64,000 bases of DNA from Prostheceraeus crozeri. Its lineage: Eukaryota; Platyhelminthes; Polycladida; Euryleptidae. The stretch spans positions 1 through 64,000 of the forward strand of contig CAJQUW010005768.1 of assembly GCA_907163375.1 (NCBI GenBank), written 5' to 3'. Positions 10,188 through 22,296 of the stretch are shown in pieces. A model generated the notes under the pieces. That model did not search any database. It saw only the letters and a program-made list of their open reading frames with translations, and was not told where the DNA came from. Position numbers and translations under genes: made by a program. How positions within the stretch are numbered: the stretch's first letter is position 1; every line of letters starts with the position of its first letter.

Positions 10188-11854
10188 TAGTGATGATCAC
10201 AAAAATTGGAAATTACAGATACACATTTGACAGATAAATGAAAAGAAGGGTTGAAATTAAATTTTCTTCGTTGTTCTGTGGGTCTGTAAAGCTAGTTGGC
10301 CCTTAAAAGGGCCCACGGTACGTTCGCTGGTGTTTACTAATGCTTCATAACCTCAACAGAAAGTGCAATCACTTCTCGAATCCGGGAAGGCATGCTTTTG
10401 ATCAGGCGGTTAATTACTTCTGATCTAAACTCTCCCACTCTTGTCTTAGCAATGCTTCAAGTCGAGAGAGACCATCTGTAAAACTTGATCGCCTCACACC
10501 ACGCTTCAGTAGACTCCAGACATTTTCAATTGGATTGATGTCTGGTGAGCAAGCGGGCCATTTCAAAGTTCGCATGCCGGCTTGAGCTTTGAATGAAATT
10601 CGTTACCGGGTACACAACTCCTGTGACGAGTGACATTGTCATCCATGTAAATTCAGTCGGAGGAAGCATCACCCGATTGGGAAGTAAATGCAAGAATGTG
10701 CCTTTGCAGAACATTCACATATCCATCGGAATTTATGTTACCCCTTTGGATAAGGAGTTCATTTCGGCCATTCATCCATATCACAGCCCAAATCAGCAAT
10801 CTTCCACCTTGATGCACATGCAATGTGAAATGATCTGGAATTGCGTCACCTGACTTCAACCAAACTCTCAAACGGCCATCGCGACTTCCTCGACAGAAAG
10901 AACCTTCCATCACTTCAAACAACTCGATTCCATTGAGAATGCCAGTGGCACTGTTGCATAGTCCACGTCAGCCTCAAGCTCTTGTGGTTGGCGGTCAATT
11001 CGATCCCTGATGGTCTTTTGCGGCTTTTGAACTGCTCACTTTTCAGGCGACGTCTCACTATTATGGCAGAAACCGTCGGCTGTCGAAGTGAACTCCTCAA
11101 CTCGGCTGAGAAGGATCGTTTCTTACCAAGTGAATAATCATCCCATGTGTTAGAAAACTTGTCTTTTTTCGACCGGATCCAACTTTTCTGGAAAAGGAGA
11201 AAAAATGAGTTTTCCACCTGTGGACGGTGGTCTTTGGGACGCCTACTTTTCGGCTAAATAGCCGTTCGGACGGTCCTTCTAACAAAAGAGCAGATACTTT
11301 GCCTTTAAAAACACTTTCTCAAGCTTCGAATCAGTCATCATGACATACGATGAATTCAAAACCGAATGAAAATTTTGATTACAACTTATCTAGGTCAACA
11401 CTTTGATCTGGCCATGCAGACGTCTAGACACCATCGTTATTGAAAGCCTGAAGATGACCTCGTTAGCGCCAGAAGATGTAAACAACTTTTCAACTATCAA
11501 CAGATACAGAAGATCATGAACTGAATTTGGGACATCATAACTTCTCTAAAAATGCACCGATTTCGACGAACAATGCATCAAAAGAATGCCCAGAGAAAGC
11601 CCTTTCACCTTGTGTCTGATTTAGTGCCATGTACACATGTTTTCACATTGAAAATGTGAGATTTCTTAAAATGGCGATTTTCACATTTCGACCTCTTCCA
11701 CCTTAAACACAAACGGAAAATGGCTCATTGAAAAGCTGCGAACACAGGCTCTTGAATGGTGTATAGCTTATCACTGCAAAATGCGAATGAAAGGCAGGAG
11801 AAGTGATTGAAGTTTGACACAATTTAGGTGGTCCGTTTTTTATGATCAACTCTG
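10188..11854 (-). mobile_element. Tc1/mariner element, copy 1, nested
   Basis: It sits between two TA dinucleotides (10186-10187 and 11855-11856). The right end GGTGGTCC..TATGATCAACTCTG matches the right end of the second copy at 39731-41271; the left end TAGTGATGATCAC is more worn. It holds a broken transposase on the minus strand. At 1667 bp it has the usual size of the superfamily. It has inserted into the long-inverted-repeat element. Confidence 0.85.
10330..11310 (-). pseudogene. Tc1/mariner transposase, broken (copy 1)
   Basis: Pieces in several minus-strand frames run in the normal order. An N-terminal helix-turn-helix piece has VGVPKTTVHRWKTH and a basic GSGRKK linker (11097-11285). 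A middle piece (10653-10922) reads SGDAIPDHF, LLIWAVIWMNGRNELLI and INSDGYVNVLQRHIL, as in the DDE domain between the first and second acidic residues. A C-terminal piece near 10370-10560 reads WPACSPDINPIENVWSLLK, the hallmark PDxNPIE block before the last catalytic acid, then RLEALLRQEWESL. I count at least three frame changes, so it is not functional. Intact relatives cut and paste the element at TA sites. Confidence 0.85.
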
Positions 11855-11856
11855 TA

Positions 11857-12660
11857 GCATTCATGATGGACAGGTGTGATACTGTGAGGGAGGACAAGGT
11901 GGATTATAGACACTTGCGAAGAAAACTTTCCTTGGTTCTTGTTTCTTCGAAGTGGGCGTTCAATGTCTTGAACCCTTCATCCGAGTTGATTTCTCATTTC
12001 AACACGTATATTGCGGAAAGACTAGACGAACACTTGTACCAGAAACCATCCGTACTGCGTGATTACTTGCCGGTATATAAGTGGAAATTATGTAAATGTC
12101 TACCTATTATCATGTGAGCTTCGAATTATGATCGTTTTTATCAATGAATGATTGCCGCGACTCTAATAGTATCTGCGAACTTCTTGCCCAAGTATTTTCT
12201 GCCGAGAGACACTTGTGATTTGTCTCCCGGCTTCACGTGTTGATGAAAGCAGGAAGTCCTTCCCTATTCAATTCCTAAGTCTGTGTCTGTGATTCATTCA
12301 TCTTGCCTGTAGATAATTAAGCAATTCGGTCAGAGGTTGCCTTTTGCCTCTCAATAAATTTAGAGAATTTAACTGCCCTTCAAATACTAAAGGGGAAATA
12401 TGAAACGTGTTTCAACATCTAGCTGTTTAGAAATACAATCAAAGCTCTTTGATTAAGACCGTGAATGAGTTAAGACCTTAGAGGCCCTAATTACCGAGTC
12501 TTAATATAAGATGCCAACGATAACACAAATTGAGAGGATGACCAAGGGTGGGATAGACAACATAAGTCGAACATTTAATCCATCCGAGTTCGAAATAACG
12601 AGTTTGGAAATTAACAACAATGAAATTAAATAAACAATAGATCAAATTGCCATGCAAAAG
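11857..12660. other. Internal part of the long-TIR element, no gene recognised
   Basis: Plus frame 11842-12117 begins within the Tc1 end and runs out into this stretch, so at least its start is fortuitous. No motif is seen. The host element's coding region may once have been here. Confidence 0.4.
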
Positions 12661-12664
12661 ATGT

Positions 12665-12737
12665 GCGGCTGGCAGGATTCGAACCTACGACCAAGGTTAA
12701 CTAGACCTGTGCTCTAACCAACTGAGCTACGAGCCAC
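12665..12737 (-). tRNA. tRNA-Thr (AGT)-like gene
   Basis: The minus strand gives a 73-nt cloverleaf. The D arm contains TAGCTCAGTTGGTTAGAGC; the anticodon loop is CTAGTTA with anticodon AGT; the T arm is GTAGG-TTCGAAT-CCTGC. The acceptor stem pairs at six of seven positions, and the anticodon stem has one mismatch (C-T at its base). Box A and box B promoters are close to consensus, and TTTT lies a few bases downstream. The D and anticodon arms match typical animal tRNA-Thr. It lies inside the long-inverted-repeat element, next to its right arm, so it may be a captured or decaying copy. Confidence 0.65.
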
Positions 12738-12788
12738 TTACGCGACTCTGTCAATAAAAGAATAGTATCTGTTAGTTACCAACCACAG

Positions 12789-13243
12789 ACTACTTATAGA
12801 TTTGATAGTAGCACCACAAAAAACAAACTAATTTTACCACATTTTCAAATACAAAAAATCATACTTCTGGGTGGAAAAGTTACTTCTGATTACAGTTTCA
12901 GATAGATAATGTGAAGCGTAAGACACTCGACCTATCAGAATTGACGTAGCTGATGAGAGAAATTGTCAGGACTGAGTCTAAGATGCAAAATATTGAATAT
13001 TGTTCACATCATCTGAGATTCAAAAACCAGTTTTCCGATATTATTTCACAATCATTTGGATGTATTTGTGGTCGCCTGTGAAAGAAGGGACCGCAAAACT
13101 ATTTTTGCATTTTTTAAGAAATGTTTGAAAATTCGATTTTTTCAAAAATTCTCTGAAATATGCTTTTTTGAGAACCCACAGAATTTTTTTCGCAGCGAAA
13201 AAGTTGCGGATTCCGCTTGGATCGTCTAGGGTTGGGTATCAAT
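12789..13243 (-). repeat. Right long terminal inverted repeat
   Basis: Inverted copy of 9147-9623; the outer tip reads CGTCTAGGGTTGGGTATC. Confidence 0.85.
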
Positions 13244-14190
13244 TAAAAATATATATGCTGCATGTATATGATATCCTTGAAACTATTTCAGTTGGTTTTC
13301 TTGAATATTGTCATTAATTTGAAATCCCAGGAGGAACCCCTAGAACAGCTTAGATTTTCACAAAACTTGGCCAATATGTTCTTAACAACATGCCTCACTC
13401 ACAAAAATAGTTAGGCGGAATATCTTCAAGTTAACTAAAAATCGGGGGGACAGCCACACCCTACTATATAATCATTAATGGAACTCATTAGAAATCTTTG
13501 GCGTGATAAGTCCTGCGCGTTACATCTCTCTTAAAAATCTTATCTAATTATGCAGCAACTTTTCAACGAAATCTAATTGGTTTTCATTTCGTTGAATATA
13601 GCGCAGGTAAGTAGAACACATCTCTAAAATCGCAATATGATTTGATTTATATCTAATTACTGCAAGAGCAAGCCCTCATTGAGTTAAAATAATTTTCGAC
13701 AGAAAGCAAACGCCGTGCATTTCAGTTCGTAGATTTTATAATATCAGGCACGATTATGGTTTGAAGCGGAGGACATTATGACTGCAAAATGGAGACCAGA
13801 AGGTAATGAGCCCAAGATCAGGAACCAGGAACTAAAGAAAGCTCTAAAGACTTAAACCTGTTATACTCAAGTTGGTGCTTGAAAATAAAATCAGTTGTCT
13901 AAGACCAAGGACTCGAGGTATAGGTGAATTTCTGGGATTTGGGGATCAAAAATAATTTCCTTTCATGCAGATTTTTCAAAAAAATATGAGAATTTCTTTC
14001 ATACACTTTTCTGCATTTTTTGGGATTTTCATGTGTCATGACTTGGAGCCATGCACAGGCTTTTGTAAAACAAACTTCAGAATTCGCTGCTGATTATGAT
14101 TTCAAAAAATGCAAGTTAAAAAATAAAGGACAATTTCTAAAATTCCCCTGATTTCACCACGACACACTGTCGCCGGTTGTAGATCACCGT
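13244..14190. other. No gene recognised
   Basis: AT-rich sequence between the long-inverted-repeat element and the PLE. The last few hundred bases may be the decayed 5' part of the PLE. Confidence 0.45.
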
Positions 14191-14229
14191 CGGTTGTTTT
14201 TACTCACACTAATGACCATGATCGATTTA

Positions 14230-15750
14230 TTCACTTCAATGCGCCAAATCCAGCATCTAACACTCGTGTGTTTGGAATCATTCACCTCGCAACAGTAAAT
14301 GCTCTTCGGCCTACAGCATTTCTAAGCTATATGGACTATCTAAAGTTCATAAAGAAGGAATTCTTTTACGTCCAATTCTGTCGATGGTGGAATCTGCCCG
14401 TCATGGCCTATCCAAGTGGGTTTGCTCCGAACTAAGTGACGTACGTCTGGCTTTTAACAGATACTGTGTAAAGGACTCCTTCAATTTCATCGATTATCTT
14501 CACCCCTCCAGACAACAACTGGGCACATAATGTGCCTCGATGTGTACTTCCTCTTCACAAATGTTCCGGTTGAAGAGACAATCGAAGAAATTGTGAAACC
14601 GCTGAACAGAAGGAAGTAGAGTGCCGTATCCCCACCCGTCTCTTACATGGTCTGCTTAGATTTTGAGTAACTGACATACAATGCTTATTCAACGGAGTGT
14701 ACTACCGACAAATCGACGTAGTATCCATGGGGTCACCACTCGAAGGATTATTCGTCGACGTTTTTACCGACATGCTTGAGCGAAGGATGTCTATGAGATA
14801 GAACTTTCTTGATACTTCCGTTACATCGATGACACGTTTGTGATCACTTCCTCGAAAGAATAAGGCCAACAGTTGTTCGAGACATTGCAGACTCTTCATC
14901 CTAACGCCCAGTTTAAGTGTTCACAGTGTGAACACAGTGATGGTGATAGTTTTCACTTCTTAGATGTTAGATTACAACGTCGTGGTAATATTTTTCAAAC
15001 ATCCGTGTACCGCAAGCCGACTTTTACTGGACTCTACACGAGTTTCTACAGCTTTGTACCTCTTCGCTACACAGTCAACGTCGTGAAGACATTATTCAAC
15101 CTTTCAACCTTTCTCGTCGTATTTGTAGCAGTGAAAAGATAGTATCTGAGGTAATGTACCTGACGGCTATCTTGTTAGGAAACGGATAACCATAGGAATT
15201 CATCAAACGTCACAAGGATCAAAGAGAGCAACAAATTGTCAGTGGTCAGGAGAAGAAGGTGATCTACGTCCGCTTCAGATACAAAGGGAATTCAAATGAT
15301 GTGCATGTATGCGCAAAACGTGAGCTCCGATTTCTCCAAAGCATCTATGGCACTGCCACGTGCGTGTCATCTTCTCCACATCTCGTGTTCCAGTTCGCTC
15401 TCTCAAAGACCCACCTCCAACTTCGGCTCCATCTTCATTAATCTGCGGATACAAGGGCAACTGTGGAAGCAGTTACGTGGGCCGAACAGGACGTCTCCGG
15501 GACCGCATTAATGAGCACATCCCACAGTGGCCCAACACGACTGAGAAGAAGCCCCTCAGGTCAAAGAAAACTCAAAGCTCCATCACGAAGCATCTGTAAA
15601 CGTGTAGCACTACTGTACAACAGGCGAGGTCCTTCTTCAAGGTACATTACCGTCATCACAGCCCTTGGCACTTGCGCATACTCGAGGCCCTAGCGATAAG
15701 GCGGCTTGCACCAAACTTGTGTGTTCAGAAAGTGCACTTATTAACGTTAC
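14230..15750 (+). mobile_element. Penelope-like element, RT plus GIY-YIG, degraded
   Basis: Reverse-transcriptase pieces appear in order: SKLYGLSKVHKEGILLRPIL (about 14320), CLDVYFLFTNVPVEETI (about 14532), YYRQIDVVSMGSPLEG (about 14700), RYFRYIDDTFVITSSKE (about 14815) with the catalytic DD, and FLDVRLQRRG..TSVYRKPTFTGLYT (about 14965-15040). A linker follows, then a GIY-YIG endonuclease reading CGYKGNCGSSYVGRTGRLRD (about 15445) and a C-terminal piece ILEALAIRRLAPNLCVQK (about 15680). This RT-then-GIY-YIG order defines canonical PLEs. The frame changes several times and the copy is dead. Terminal repeats were not identified here. Confidence 0.9.
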
Positions 15751-17215
15751 TATCACCTTGGTAATTTTCTATATTGTCGATGTCTCTCTTTTCTAAACCT
15801 GGAAAATTTTCTGCATATGTATTTTAGCTACTACTTATTCGTTGCGCGCTTGCTTGTCTAGTGACTGTCCATTGCTTAGTCGATATTCTAACAATATTCA
15901 TGTTAAAATTATTTTTCATATTGATGCAGAAATTTTCACTGTATGCTGACATTGTTTTGGGTCGATACTCCACCTACTATATAATTATTGTATGGTGAAG
16001 TTCTTAGCGATATCTTTGTATTTTGGAAGAGACTTTAGCACACTAGTAAGAAGTTTCACTTTGTTTGTCTCTGTTTGCCTTGCCATTGTTTCGCACTAAC
16101 TTGCGTTATACCACCATTCTCACTTTAAAGGTGTATTCGGGAGTTTTTTTCGGATTTCATTTTATTGCATGTAATCGAAGGTCTGACTCTAACTTCCTGA
16201 ATCAGTCCACTCAAAGTCGGCCAAAACGAATCGAGAAAGCGTAAAAGCGATGGAAAAGTTTCTGATGACGTCATTGGTGATCTTCCCAATGATAGTGAGT
16301 TAACGATAACCTTCCTACGACCGCTACGGATCGCTGACTAAAGCTACTATGCAATGAACCGGTACAGCTTCAACAATCGTCAATAAGAAATCATGAAATG
16401 ATCGAGTGTTTTCTCGTGCTGGGGCATGATTTTCGAGAAGGAAATTATTGTGCATACATAACAATTAACTAGATTCAGCAGATTACTTTTACGTTTAACT
16501 TTTCTACTTTTAGAATCAGCAGATTACAATCAGCGCATTTCTTTTATGCAAAGTTCTCCCTACAATGAGAGAAGAGCTATCAAATTCCCCTGTAAGTTAT
16601 ATTTTGTTCATTCAACATTATGATAGGCAATGACTGCACTTGCATCTACCGTTTGTATGCACATATTTGATACTACTTTGTCTGAAATGAAGATAATGTG
16701 AATATGTTGATGCATCTTAATGGTTCTAATTTGCGTTATTTCTAGATAAATTCTTGAATATTATTCTCATACGAAATCATTGAATTGAGATCACTTCGAG
16801 ACAGAAGTCATTTTGAGAAAAACTTAATTATCGTGATCATTTCGAGATATAGGATCTCGTTAGGTCGCAAGCGAAGCAGAGACTGATTTATTCGATGTCG
16901 ATCAGACAATATGGTACATCGCAGATTTTTTGTCTTGTCGACTTCGGCAAAGTGGTCAGAACATGCACGACTATCTTTATTAGGAGTAAAGTCTTTCCAT
17001 CATATGCTTCGACACCATTACATGAACAAGAAAGGTTTTTTGGACATCTGTATAGAAGTTTATATTTTTGCGTTCAATGAACCTTGTTTTTTACTCGGAA
17101 CTACATAGAGCACGTAGTCTTTCTTCATGTGGCCGGGTTGTCATTTATACACTCATCCTTTTTGTGTTAAGTGCTTAGCAAGAATTCAGAGTATACCTAT
17201 TTCAAGTCTTAGGTT
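15751..17215. other. No gene recognised
   Basis: AT-rich. The overlapping small frames at 16895-17108 have no known motif. Confidence 0.5.
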
Positions 17216-17290
17216 TGACCCGACCAATGTTTGAACCAAGGTCTCCCGGACGCACAGCAAACACTCTACCACAAGGACACAGTGCCGGTT
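17216..17290 (-). repeat. tRNA-derived SINE head (decayed)
   Basis: On the minus strand the stretch reads like a tRNA: TTGTGGTAGAGTG (box A region), a GTCCGGGAGACC middle and GGTTCAAACAT (box B-like). The stems are too worn for a gene. It could be the 5' part of a SINE; the body could not be bounded. Confidence 0.4.
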
Positions 17291-18475
17291 TATATTGGCA
17301 TCAAATCAATTATACATTATCATATTATATCAATCAATTATTATATTTATACCAATATTGGTATTTACAAATTGATACATCCAAAGCCAAAGAACATTGC
17401 ACCGTTTTTATAACAAACTTAGCGTGAATCTCCACATGAAACTGCTGCTATTTGAAATGATGCGCTTGCATTTTTATGCTTGTTCATCACTGCACGTGAT
17501 AAAAATGCAATTCACTCATCGGTACGTCTTAAATTTGACGTTTGCTTGAAAGCTTCCATCCAGCTTCACATGCTATTGCCCTTACGCGTTGATCACCAAT
17601 GGCGTCATCACATATTTTCATTCAGCTCTAGCGACTTAACGAAACAACTTTCACTGCCGAGAGGCACGTCGAATGACTTCTCTTCCAACGTAATGCGATC
17701 GAGGCTGTGTTAAATAATCATCCGGAGTACACCTTAATAATAAAAATTAAGTCAATGAAATTGTCTAGCACGAGCACAACAGAGCGACCCTAAGTTGGCG
17801 CCTTGCTACATTTCGTGTGGGACAGAATAGCGCGCGCTAGCCACACCTGTCAAGAAAAGCAATTATTATTATAATTAATTAATTTGTCATCTGACGTAGT
17901 GTTTCTAGGGACAATATTGTATATTCAAAAGGACACGCTCAACTTAAAATCATTTGCAACTGGTAAATAGGTCCTAATCAGATATATATCTTTCAAATGA
18001 TGATTTGACAATATACATGATTTTGTACGTTATCATGGATTTTTGTTGATAGATATTGATTGACATAAGAGGACACCACAATCGCATAAACTGAAAGATA
18101 TATGCAAACCTAATCAGCTGTTCACATATTATAATAGTGTATGCATAGCCTTACAGGCTCTAAACATCTTATAATTAAAACAGACGCTCTATTAGAACAA
18201 AAGCAATTGAGAAAGTGGGAAGCTAGAGACAGATACTCGCAAACATCATTTCATTTACTTCAATAAGTGGCGCATTCTCCGTGCCTGCGGGGCCTTCGGC
18301 GCAGGGCAATAAAAAATCTGTTTACCAATACAATACAGTGTACGTATTTTACAGAAAAGTAACATCATTATTTTGTATTCATCTCGCTCTGATTATTTTG
18401 CACAACTTAGCCATTTTTCAAGTCTCAATATAAGATTATGAACGCTCAGATGAATGCTTCACTACGTTACACACG
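17291..18475. other. No gene recognised
   Basis: AT-rich, low-complexity stretches (for example 17860-17882). No gene, no clear repeat. Confidence 0.5.
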
Positions 18476-18493
18476 ACACACACACACACACAC
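18476..18493. repeat. (CA)n microsatellite
   Basis: Nine CA dinucleotides in a row. Confidence 0.9.
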
Positions 18494-18911
18494 TTGTTGA
18501 TGTGCTGTTCCTATTGATGCATCCGATACCGCACAAACTTCAAATCATAGTTGCAATATCGTCTTTCCCTGGCCGGTGGACATAACGAAACAAAAATCCT
18601 CACTAAACTTCAGCGGTGCTGCAGATTGAATGCCTCAAGCTTTAAGAAATAATCTATTACTAGACTATTCCATCGAAAACCTATAGAAAGTGAGAGCATG
18701 ATTTCCGTGTCCTGCCTTCACTACAAGTGTCACACACTTTTACGCCAGTACATGACGCTCATACATCACACAGGATCAACCACAGAACAGACAAAGCAGA
18801 TCAGCTTTATACACACGTGATGACAATGTGGTGACGCTAGAACAGTGACGACGACACCGTGAAGGAATACTGAATAAAGGATCAATCTAATTGATGTACA
18901 TCAATGAATAA

Positions 18912-18976
18912 CTACGACATGCAGAATAGTCCATCAATAGCAATAAGACATTGATGGACATATTCAATTGTCGTAG
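18912..18976. repeat. Two-stem hairpin
   Basis: CTACGACA (18912) pairs with TGTCGTAG (18969-18976) and GTCCATCAAT pairs with ATTGATGGAC inside it, with symmetrical 9-nt internal loops and an 11-nt apical loop. All 18 stem bases pair. It could be a small mobile-element relic or a structured RNA; nothing else supports either. Confidence 0.5.
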
Positions 18977-21763
18977 TGTCATTGTTGTAGACTTCTCTCA
19001 GAAGCTATGACTATTTCGTTGCTGGACGGTTAGCCAATTCAAATTTTAATTTTCCATAGATTCATTTATTGGACAGATACTGCAGCTTGAATTCTTCATT
19101 CCTTGTTAAAATGAAAAAAAATCCTTATAGAATGCGTACATCGTGCAACTGAAAAATGATTTGGAGAGATTCAATACAGTTCTCAAAATTGAAAACTGAA
19201 GCCATATTTGAAGTAGCAGCTGAGGAGAAAGCACATGGGTGCAGCAAATTTTCATATCGTATAATGCCCCAAAATTGTTCTATGAAACAAACAAGCTGAA
19301 AAAATTCAATATGAATACTGATGTCTCGAGCACATTATGATAAAATTGAGGGATCATGTTGCATAATGGATAAATTTGGCAAATCCACAATTCTGCATTC
19401 AACAGTATACAATGAATTTTTGTGAGGTTGTTTGATATTTTTTATCGGCTCAAGGATGAGAAAAGTTACTCAAAAGTGACCAACGACTTAGTTGCTTCTA
19501 GTCTTCTATCAAACAGAGAAATATATATTTCCCCACCAACTCGTCAATGATGTTCAATCAACCATTCTTCGATATTTCAACACCTCGTCATTTTTTTCTT
19601 AGGAATGTAAAAATGCATGTAATTTCGGAAACTGATGTCAATGGCAAATTGGAATCTCGTCAATTGGTTGCTTTAGGACCTTTATACCTTTAGGACGTTG
19701 AAAGAACTTATCCACAGGTTTTGCGATCACAATAAAAATATATAGCTTTCTTGATGCAATCGATAATATGTATTATTATACATATATTATATGAACTTTT
19801 TGACACCATCAGAGATTGCAAATGTGAGCAAGTGGCATGCTAAAAGTAGTTTTCCCACTTTATTTAATGCATCTCTTAATTGCTGAATTATTGAGTGTAT
19901 CTACTATTCAATGTTTGCCACCTCTGGTCCATACTGTTGAACTAATTTGATGTTACTCTGTATTTCTCTGCTGTGAAGAGAAAAATGTGTTGTTTATGTA
20001 CATCGTGCATCTACTGTTTACTATATTAGTTAGCACTATACCAGAGTAGTTGTGTACTTTAGTACGCATGTGCTTTGAACTACTTTCTCCTCTGGTTCAA
20101 ATGCGATGGGATTCAGAAAAATGACCTCCATTGCTGGACGGTAAACATCAAATATCACTGATTTCTTATGTTAAAAGTAATGGGAAAGCAATTTCTAGGT
20201 TAGATAAAATCTCATTGCTGGACGCTGAAGTCAACAATGTGCATTCCATAGTTTCAAATGTGTAAACAGTGATATTCTTTCTGGTGTCAACATTTTCATA
20301 ATCAGTATTAATTAACGGCTGATGAACCACACATGTCGCCTAATAGTCTATCTAGTATTCACAAAGAGTGGTCGGAAAATCAACCATCACACACGAAGTT
20401 CTTTCAACACAAAATGGAGGCTACTCATGAAGGAAATAGAAAGCAAGCATATCTTGACAGCTATAAATATGAAATACGTGAGTGATTGACAGACTGTAAA
20501 AAACACAGCAACCTACTCTACATGCAATGTGCTTTCCTTGAGAGAGTGCTCTGTTTGGTTCTTAGACGAAGATTCAGACCAAGATTCTCAGACCAATTAG
20601 TCATACTGCTCATATTGAGCAATACGCATTTTTCAAATTGTCATGAGAAAAAAGCATCACATTTTCATCGCAATTTCAAGTTTAAAATGCTCGACAGACA
20701 GGGTCGAATTGACCAATAATAAGCTTAGGTTCGCAAGCTCAAAATGACACTTAAGAAAATTGTCAGTCACATTGGACTAAAAGTAAATTAATGCACATGT
20801 AGTTTATAAATCAGTGCGTTTAGGGCAGTCTATGGAATTCAATGCAATTACACGCATCAATTAGAAATCTCTAGTTTTTACTTTTCGCATGCACTTCCAT
20901 TTTATCAGATTCGATACAAGATGGACATGATTTTAGCAGCAAATTACCTTTAATTCGATTAATCTTCTTACTGCATTCTTAAGATACTTAAATTGTGACG
21001 TGCATCATTTAACCGCCGGTGAAGAGGAGAGTTTCATACAGAGATCACAGAGCCGATGACAGCAATCGCTGAAAATAAACGAAACAGAATATTGCAAATT
21101 GTTCAAGACATCATTTTACCTACGGTTTATTTGTATAAAGGCCATGCATTCCTGAGTATATCTAGGCATGTTCGATAAGCTAACTGGAGACATGCAACAC
21201 TTCAACCAGCGTTGAATTTGGAGTCGTATACCAAACTCAATTTTTAAAAACCGAAGATGTATCTCGTTTCTAGATATTGCAGATCTGAGAAGGCATGAGC
21301 AGAGAGACGCATGAATTAATCAAAAGAAAAAGTGAAGAGACCAATCTGCCAAATAGCATTTCCTTGCAGCACGCGACATGTTGCGGAGACCTGCTCCATC
21401 TTCAGGCGGATAATAAATGATGAGACAATTCGGACCGACAACAACTTGCACCATTCACATTGACATGACGTAAAACTCAGCTGACAAAAAGTGCGCACAA
21501 GACAGATAAAGTGCACTCATATAGCTGTGTACCAAGCTGTCCCTAAGCAATAAATGCAAAGTTAACTTGTTGTGATTCATGAGAGGAAAGATTCAAACAC
21601 ATGTACAAAAAAAAATAGCGTAATTACAAAATAATAAATAATCACGTTTCTAAATAAATGAAGGTACCTGCCCTGTGGTGTCATCACTGCGACTATGTGG
21701 GAAAGTATGGTTTATCCCATGACCTCATCTCAAAATTGCATGGTTAACATTGGTAGATGCATC
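18977..21763. other. No gene recognised
   Basis: AT-rich. The word TTGCTGGACG occurs three times (19018, 20131, 20215). Short frames without motifs. Confidence 0.5.
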
Positions 21764-22296
21764 TGTAACCGTTTTATGCGCATGTTGAGCGGTTTTATTG
21801 AATCAGTTTACGAGGTTTTACTGCATTATTTTATCATGAACTTTTAATGCGCGCTGATTTTAAAGTTGAGAGTGATAGTCGTTCAGTCTTTTTGTGATTC
21901 GAGTCTGATCGTATGTTTATGCGACCAGGTATTCTTAAACGACCGACAATTGAGTTGACAAGCGAGTCTTCGTCTGTTACAGTGGATCCTGCGTCGGAGT
22001 CCCGCGAGAGCTTGGGAGGCGCTGAGGGAAGGCTGCGAGAGCTGAGCCTTTCAGGCGACGAGAGTCACCTGTTGTCCGGCAACCCGACGTCCACACTGTC
22101 CGAGGCGAAAGCCGAGGAGTTCCTTGAAAACATTGAGACCGTAGGGCGAAAGCCCCGAGCGGTGAGTTGGGCCGACGAGGCCGAGGAAGAGGAGCGAGAG
22201 CGGCAACGCGAGGAGCGGCAACAGGAGCAGAGCCAGTCCGAAAGGGTAAGTGCCTATCCTATACGATATAATGTCCTTGACCGCAGGCCAGTTACA
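21764..22296 (+). repeat. Left LTR (533 bp)
   Basis: Starts TGTAACCG and ends CCAGTTACA. An initiator-like TCAGTC lies at 21884-21889. The gag ATG at 21913 is inside the LTR, and the frame stays open to the LTR end, which gives 128 codons of LTR-encoded Gag. A splice-donor consensus (AAAGG/GTAAGT) lies at 22241-22251. The LTR end is followed by the primer binding site after TT. Confidence 0.95.

Larger units (their letters stand above)
9147..13243. mobile_element. Long-terminal-inverted-repeat DNA element with nested insertions
   Basis: The ends 9147-9623 and 12789-13243 are inverted copies of about 460 bp that share GATACCCAACCCTAGACGAT at the tip and ACTATCAAATCTATAAGTAGT at the inner edge. 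Identity is high, with a handful of small indels. Without the nested Tc1/mariner copy (10188-11854) the element is about 2.4 kb. No target duplication was recognised outside the tips; a TA just inside the tips is possible. Its own protein seems to survive only as a minus-strand piece near 9835-10032. Foldback, MULE-like and Kolobok-like elements can have such long ends, so the superfamily is left open. Confidence 0.8.

Noticed and set aside
9147-13243. Polinton/Maverick identity for the long-inverted-repeat element
   Set aside because: No protein-primed DNA polymerase, retroviral-type integrase, capsid or ATPase motif, and far too short.
15259-15460. Overlapping frames on both strands as separate genes
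   Set aside because: They lie in the linker between the RT and GIY-YIG parts of the PLE and are by-products of it.
20131-20225. TTGCTGGACG repeats as a regulatory array or CRISPR-like array
   Set aside because: Only three short words with irregular spacing (one is 1.1 kb away); no spacers of equal length.
22246-22286. A 41-nt mini-intron in the LTR (GTAAGT to CAG)
   Set aside because: The ends look right, but 41 nt is very short for an animal intron and removal would shift the gag frame. The donor makes more sense paired with a distant acceptor.
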